Of a stretch of 20,423 bases of DNA, positions 16,904 to 20,423 are shown piece after piece. Position 1 is the first letter of the stretch, and each line of letters starts with the position of its first letter. The notes beneath the pieces are model-generated. The model did not search any database. It was not told the DNA's origin and saw only the letters and a list, made by a program, of their open reading frames with translations. Source of the DNA: JBJXFY01 sp046155815. GTDB lineage: Bacteria > Verrucomicrobiota > Verrucomicrobiia > Limisphaerales > CAIMTB01. The stretch spans positions 1 through 20,423 of the forward strand of contig JBJXFY010000225.1 of NCBI GenBank assembly GCA_046155815.1, given 5' to 3'. Both the position numbers and the translations under genes were made by a program.

Positions 16904-17719
16904 ATGCTCCGTCCACGCAAGAAATACACCGTCGCCGACCTCCAGCAGCTCAAGGGCCGGCGCGTCCTGACGCAGATCCACGTCAAGTCGCCCGAGGAGG
17001 CCGCCGCCGCGGAGGCGGCGGGCGTGGACGTGATGAGCTGCAGCTTCGACAGCGCCGAGTCCCAGGCGCGCCTGCCGCAGCTCGTTGCGGCCGCACCGCA
17101 GAGCTTCCTCTCCTGTGCCACACCGTACGGGCTCGCCTCGCCGGAGGAGGCGATCCGCGTCGCCTTCCGCGCGCTCGAGCTCGGGGCGAGCAGCGTCTAC
17201 TGCTCGTCCAGCCCGTTCATCATCGAGGCCCTGGCCCGCGAGCGCATCCCGGTCGTGGGACACCTTGGTCTTGTACCCCGGCACGTCACCTGGACCAACT
17301 ACCGTGCCATCGGCCGGACCGCGGAAGAGGCGCGGCGTCTCCATCAGGAGATGAAGACGCTGGAGAACGCCGGGGCCTACGCGGCGGAGCTGGAGTGCGT
17401 GCCGCACAACCTCGCCGCGTTTCTGTGCTTGCAGACCCGGATGATCCTCATGTCGCTCGGCTCCGGCCCCGGCTGCGACACGCAGTTCCTCTTCTCCGAC
17501 GACATCCTGGGCGACTACGAGGAGCGTCCGCCGCGGCACGCGAAGGCGTACCGGAACTTCGCGGCCGAACACCGCCGCCTGCAGGCGGAGCGCGTGGCGG
17601 CCTTCCGCGAATACGTCGCGGACGTGCAGGCGGGGCGCTTCCCGGAGCGCGGGCATCTGGTGGAGATGGAGGGGGCGGTGCTGGAGGAGGTGATGCGGTC
17701 AGTCGGTGCGGCGGCCTGA
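16904..17719 (+). CDS. Divergent PanB-like protein (ketopantoate hydroxymethyltransferase family)
   Basis: This is a PEP-mutase/PanB-type barrel of 271 residues. PanB uses 5,10-methylene-THF to make ketopantoate for pantothenate and CoA synthesis. Family features kept are GHLGLVPR at 119-126, ELECVP at 162-167 with the glutamate corresponding to the catalytic base, and GSGPGCDTQFLFSDDILG at 186-203. Features altered are the metal-binding region, which reads SCATPYG at 70-76 where VxADxPFG with a metal Asp is expected, and the KLEGG motif before GIPVxGH, replaced by YCSSSPF at 99-105. The normal reaction is therefore doubtful, and a different substrate or lost metal binding is likely. No panC or panD is adjacent. 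Its last 21 bases overlap the 3' end of mrpG on the other strand. Confidence 0.75.
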   Translation: MLRPRKKYTVADLQQLKGRRVLTQIHVKSPEEAAAAEAAGVDVMSCSFDSAESQARLPQLVAAAPQSFLSCATPYGLASPEEAIRVAFRALELGASSVYCSSSPFIIEALARERIPVVGHLGLVPRHVTWTNYRAIGRTAEEARRLHQEMKTLENAGAYAAELECVPHNLAAFLCLQTRMILMSLGSGPGCDTQFLFSDDILGDYEERPPRHAKAYRNFAAEHRRLQAERVAAFREYVADVQAGRFPERGHLVEMEGAVLEEVMRSVGAAA

Positions 17720-18049
17720 GCGCCCCGGGGTGCCGGGATCCGCGTCGGCCGGCGGCTCGCCGCGGTACAGCGGCACGTCGGCATGGAGCGCGACGCGGGC
17801 CAGCAGGTGGCTGGCCACGGGGATGGTGGCGAGCTGGAAGAGGATGGCGAGGGCGACCTTGAAGCCCGCCGCGCCGGAGCCGAGGTCGAGCCACACGGCG
17901 CAGAGGACCAGCGCGATGCCCAGCGCCGTGGCCTTGGCGGCGGCGTGCGCGCGGCACAGGGCGTCCGGCAGGCGCAGCAGGCCGACGGCGGCCAGCAGCA
18001 TCAGGGCCACGCCGGACAGCGCGCAGGCGAAGACGAGGTGTTCGGTCAT
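17699..18049 (-). CDS. mrpG: Mrp/Mnh Na+/H+ antiporter subunit G
   Basis: This small membrane subunit of the multi-subunit Mrp cation/proton antiporter has 116 residues. Three hydrophobic segments span about 6-27, 40-56 and 62-82. The hallmark GLLRLPDALCRAHAAAKATALG lies at about 23-44. A polar Pro/Asp/Arg-rich tail of about 25 residues follows the last helix and is partly encoded by the region overlapping the convergent PanB-like gene. The ATG at 18049 overlaps the mrpF stop as ATGA, typical of translational coupling. It is the last gene of the operon here, in the usual A-to-G order. Confidence 0.93.
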   Translation of the reverse strand: MTEHLVFACALSGVALMLLAAVGLLRLPDALCRAHAAAKATALGIALVLCAVWLDLGSGAAGFKVALAILFQLATIPVASHLLARVALHADVPLYRGEPPADADPGTPGRSGRRTD

Positions 18050-18351
18050 GGCGGGCTGTGCGGCGGCGTGTCCACGCCGGACTTTCGCCGGGGCAGTGTG
18101 CGTTCGAGGTACAGCGTCAGCGTCACGGTGGTGAGGAACCCGACCAGCGAATAGGTCAGGATCAGCTCGAGGTAGTGCGGCGTGCCGGTGCGCAGGGTGA
18201 TGACGCCGATCAGGCCCACGCCGCACACGATCACGAGGTCCAGCGCGACCACGCGGTCCAGCACGGTCGGCCCGCGGGCGAGCCGGACCAGCGCGAGCAG
18301 CATGGCGAGGCACAGCCCGGCCACGCAGAGGTCGAAGACGACGGGTCTCAT
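18046..18351 (-). CDS. mrpF: Mrp/Mnh Na+/H+ antiporter subunit F
   Basis: This membrane subunit has 101 residues and three predicted helices (about 5-23, 33-54 and 60-84). The family signature GPTVLDRVVALD lies at 27-38, with the conserved aspartates at 32 and 38 that are linked to ion translocation in Mrp complexes. The start ATG at 18351 overlaps the mrpE stop by ATGA, and the gene's own stop overlaps mrpG in the same way. No separate ribosome binding site is visible, so coupling is likely. Confidence 0.94.
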   Translation of the reverse strand: MRPVVFDLCVAGLCLAMLLALVRLARGPTVLDRVVALDLVIVCGVGLIGVITLRTGTPHYLELILTYSLVGFLTTVTLTLYLERTLPRRKSGVDTPPHSPP

Positions 18352-18824
18352 CGGGTGAAGGCCAGCAGCGACGCGCGCAGGCCGGCGTCAATGCCCCGCC
18401 GGACGGCCGCGGGGTCGCCGGCCTCCAGCGCGTGCAGCACGAGCGTCCGGCCGTCGTCCGAGATCTCCACGCTGGTCGAGCCGGGCGTCAGCGTGAGGCA
18501 GTGGGAGAGCAGGAGGATCTCGTGCGGCCGCAGGCCGGACACGTCGTAGGTGACGAAGCCGGGCCGAAGCCGGGCGCGGGGCGTGAAGAGCACGATGCGC
18601 AGGAGCTGCAGGTTCGCGGCGAGGAACTCGCGCAGGAAGATCGCCACAAAGCGGACGAACGCCGCCGTGCGCCGCACGTAGGCGGCGTCCGGCAGCACGG
18701 GCCGGAAAAGCCACAGCAGCGCGAAGCCAAGCGCGTACCCGGTGAAGAACGGCCCCACGCCCGGCCGCGGCTGGAGGAACATCCAGACCAGTGCGAGCAT
18801 GAGGTTGAGCAGAAAGATGTTCAT
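18348..18824 (-). CDS. mrpE: Mrp/Mnh Na+/H+ antiporter subunit E
   Basis: This membrane subunit has 158 residues from the ATG at 18824-18822; a GTG at 18833 in frame would add three residues. N-terminal hydrophobic helices span about 1-45, then come an amphipathic stretch and a cytosolic domain. LTLTPGSTSVEIS at 110-122 is the MrpE signature, and the C-terminal half (about 85-158) is the usual soluble part. The start lies only 16 bases from a roughly 200-base inverted-repeat element that separates it from mrpD, so its translation start and leader differ from the tightly overlapping genes downstream. Confidence 0.93.
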   Translation of the reverse strand: MNIFLLNLMLALVWMFLQPRPGVGPFFTGYALGFALLWLFRPVLPDAAYVRRTAAFVRFVAIFLREFLAANLQLLRIVLFTPRARLRPGFVTYDVSGLRPHEILLLSHCLTLTPGSTSVEISDDGRTLVLHALEAGDPAAVRRGIDAGLRASLLAFTR

Positions 18825-18839
18825 CTCAGGCACGGGACA

Positions 18840-19040
18840 TCAACCGCAGAAGGGCGCCGATGGAGCGAAGGCTGTCTCCGTCCGGTCGTTTCCCAATCTG
18901 ACTCTTGTTCCTCATCGTAATCCGGGGAGGGAGTAAGACGACGATCAAGGTCAAGATACCGCCGCCTGAGTCCCGCAACTCGGGGTCAGTTTGTGAGTCT
19001 TGGCTTTCATCTGCGGTTATCTGCGTCCTTCTGCGGATCA
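18840..19040. mobile_element. MITE-like non-coding element with nested inverted repeats
   Basis: The outer arms are 18840-18861 and 19019-19040 and match in about 18 of 22 positions when one is inverted. The inner arms are 18903-18918 and 18941-18956 and match in about 12 of 16. The core CCGCAGAAGG is perfect in both outer arms. The element fills almost the whole gap between the mrpD stop (10 bases away) and the mrpE start. The right end also repeats CTGCGG and CTGCGTCC units at 19011-19035. It has no transposase and no believable gene. It resembles short dispersed intergenic repeats of Verrucomicrobia (from memory). Calling it mobile is inference. Confidence 0.6.
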
Positions 19041-19050
19041 TCCCAAAGCT

Positions 19051-20423
19051 TCACGACGCGCGGTCCTTCCCCAACGTGCCCAGCACGGCCTCGATGTAGC
19101 CCGCCTGGTCGAGCGCGGTGACGGCAGCCTGCCTCGCGAGCCGCAGCACCGGTTCCGCGCCGAGGCCGATCGTGAGCGAGAGGGCCGCCATCACCGCGCA
19201 GACGCCCGTCAGCCGGACCCAGCGGCGGTCCGCGACGTGGACGCCGCCGGCGGGCGCGGGGCTCCAGAACGCGGCGAGCCAGATCTTCAGCATGCTGAAC
19301 AGCGTCAGCAGGCTGGCCACGATGGACGCGGCGACGAGGAGGTATTCGCCCTTCGCCAGGCCCTCGACGACGATGAGGTACTTGCCCCAGAAACCGCTCA
19401 GCGGGGGCAGCCCCGCAAGCGAGAGCGCCTGCGCGAGAAACACGGCGCCCAGCCACGGCGTGGCGACCCACAGGCCGCCCATGCGGTTCAGGTCATCCGT
19501 GCGGTTGAGCAGTGCCGCCGCGCCGCCGACGAGGAACAGCGAGCCCTTCACGACGATGTGGTGGACAATGTAGAAGATGGCGGCCGTGAGCCCCAGCGGC
19601 GTGAAGAAGCCGAGGGCCAGCGTCATGAACGCGACCTGGCTCAGGATGTGGAAGGACAGGATGCCGCGGATGTAGTTGCGCGAGATCGCGCCGATCACGG
19701 CGAGCAGCATCGTCGCGCCCGAGAGCCACGCGAGGAGCTGGTGCACGCCGGTGAGCTCGTGCGGCAGCACGGTCGCAAACATCCGGATGAGGACGTAGAT
19801 GCCGACCTTGGTGAGCATCCCGGAGTAGATGGCGGCGACGGGCGTGGGCAGCGTCGGGTAGCTGTGCGGGAGCCACCAGTAGAGCGGGAAGAGGCCGGCC
19901 TTCAGCCCGAACACGCCGAGGAACAGCACCGCCAGCACGGTGAGCCGAGGGTCGCCGACGAGCGCGGGCGCGCGCTGCGCGATGTCCGCAAGGTTCAGCG
20001 TGCCGAAGAGCGCGTAGGCCAGCCCGGCCGCGGAGAAGAAAAGCGTCGAGCCCACGGCGTTCAGCGCGAGGTAGGGGAAGGCCTGCTTGATGTCCCAGTC
20101 GTCGGCCTCGAGCGTCAGCAGCGCGTAGCTGGCGAGGAGGAGGATTTCAAAGGCGACGAAGAGGTTGAAGAGGTCGCCGGTGAGGAAGGAGAGGTTGATG
20201 CCCAGCGCGAGGAACTGGAGCAGCGGCAGGCGCAGCGGGTGCTCGAGGCGCACGGGCATTTCGGCGAAGCCGTACAGCAGGCCGGCCAGCACCGTGAGCG
20301 CGCCGAGCGTGAGCATGATCGCGGCGAGCAGGTCCGCGACGAGCGCGATGCCGTAGGGCGGGGACCAGTTGCCGACGGCCTGCACGAGCCGCGCGCCGCC
20401 GGCGGTCTGCGCGACCAGCGCGA
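19051..20423 (-). CDS. mrpD: Mrp/Mnh Na+/H+ antiporter subunit D (5' end beyond right edge)
   Basis: MrpD is the large NuoM/NuoN-like subunit that carries ion translocation in the Mrp antiporter. About 456 residues are visible. The reading frame stays open through the right edge, so the N-terminal roughly 60-70 residues are missing; the GTG at 20385 is internal, not the start. Conserved parts include GNWSPPYGIALVADLL (codons from about 20373), LTGDLFNLFVAFEI with the key membrane glutamate near 20148, KAGLFPLYWWLPHSYP with the conserved lysine, and SGMLTKVGIYVLIR. About a dozen hydrophobic helices are seen. mrpA, B and C would be expected to the right. The gene ends 10 bases before the repeat element. 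Confidence 0.95.
   Translation of the reverse strand, partial: ALVAQTAGGARLVQAVGNWSPPYGIALVADLLAAIMLTLGALTVLAGLLYGFAEMPVRLEHPLRLPLLQFLALGINLSFLTGDLFNLFVAFEILLLASYALLTLEADDWDIKQAFPYLALNAVGSTLFFSAAGLAYALFGTLNLADIAQRAPALVGDPRLTVLAVLFLGVFGLKAGLFPLYWWLPHSYPTLPTPVAAIYSGMLTKVGIYVLIRMFATVLPHELTGVHQLLAWLSGATMLLAVIGAISRNYIRGILSFHILSQVAFMTLALGFFTPLGLTAAIFYIVHHIVVKGSLFLVGGAAALLNRTDDLNRMGGLWVATPWLGAVFLAQALSLAGLPPLSGFWGKYLIVVEGLAKGEYLLVAASIVASLLTLFSMLKIWLAAFWSPAPAGGVHVADRRWVRLTGVCAVMAALSLTIGLGAEPVLRLARQAAVTALDQAGYIEAVLGTLGKDRAS

Noticed and set aside
18826..19041. A 71-residue minus-strand open frame between mrpD and mrpE
   Set aside because: It coincides with the inverted-repeat element, and its ends are translated repeat arms; there is no protein-family feature.

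Overview
The window is a high-GC chromosomal segment, by eye about 70% G+C. It most likely comes from a member of the Verrucomicrobiota or a close PVC relative. This is an inference from four things: the protein style (an Ala/Pro-rich S2 tail and large secreted proteins of unknown family), a eukaryotic-like type II glutamine synthetase, a secreted beta-propeller of a kind common in Verrucomicrobia and Planctomycetes, and intergenic repeats of the GCGAAGG and CTGCGTCC-TTCTGCGG types. No rRNA, tRNA, CRISPR array, transposase or phage gene was found.

Layout. From 1 to 3921 the minus strand carries an MFS transporter, tilS (tRNA-Ile lysidine synthetase) and the 5' part of ftsH (membrane AAA+ protease, running off the left edge). 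On the plus strand at 4109-4564 is a small lipoprotein with three 11-residue helical repeats. dtd (D-aminoacyl-tRNA deacylase) lies on the minus strand at 4709-5161, and glnA (GSII) on the plus strand at 5434-6456. A 481-base non-coding stretch holds a terminator, a 14-bp tandem duplication and a structured leader, and leads into rpsB and tsf. These two encode ribosomal protein S2 and elongation factor Ts and are separated by a very strong intrinsic terminator. From 8817 to 17719 five plus-strand genes follow: a 739-residue secreted protein of unknown family, a SAM methyltransferase, a secreted beta-propeller protein, a secreted clan GH-A glycosidase-like protein and a divergent PanB-like protein. 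From the right edge leftward on the minus strand runs the distal half of an Mrp/Mnh Na+/H+ antiporter operon: mrpD (cut by the edge), mrpE, mrpF, mrpG.

How the genes fit together. Most of the left half is housekeeping for translation and protein quality (tilS, dtd, rpsB, tsf, ftsH) plus ammonium assimilation (glnA). The right half pairs an exported polysaccharide- or sugar-handling set, whose link is only positional, with an ion-homeostasis antiporter.

The most unusual signals are these. A roughly 200-bp non-coding element with nested inverted repeats fills the gap between mrpD and mrpE. A long inverted repeat brackets the start codon of the glycosidase-like gene and encodes part of its signal peptide. 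The PanB-like protein has lost the residues expected for the aldol reaction. The 739-residue secreted protein belongs to no family I can name. Most start codons lack a recognisable Shine-Dalgarno sequence. I see no clear new multi-gene system such as a defence island.
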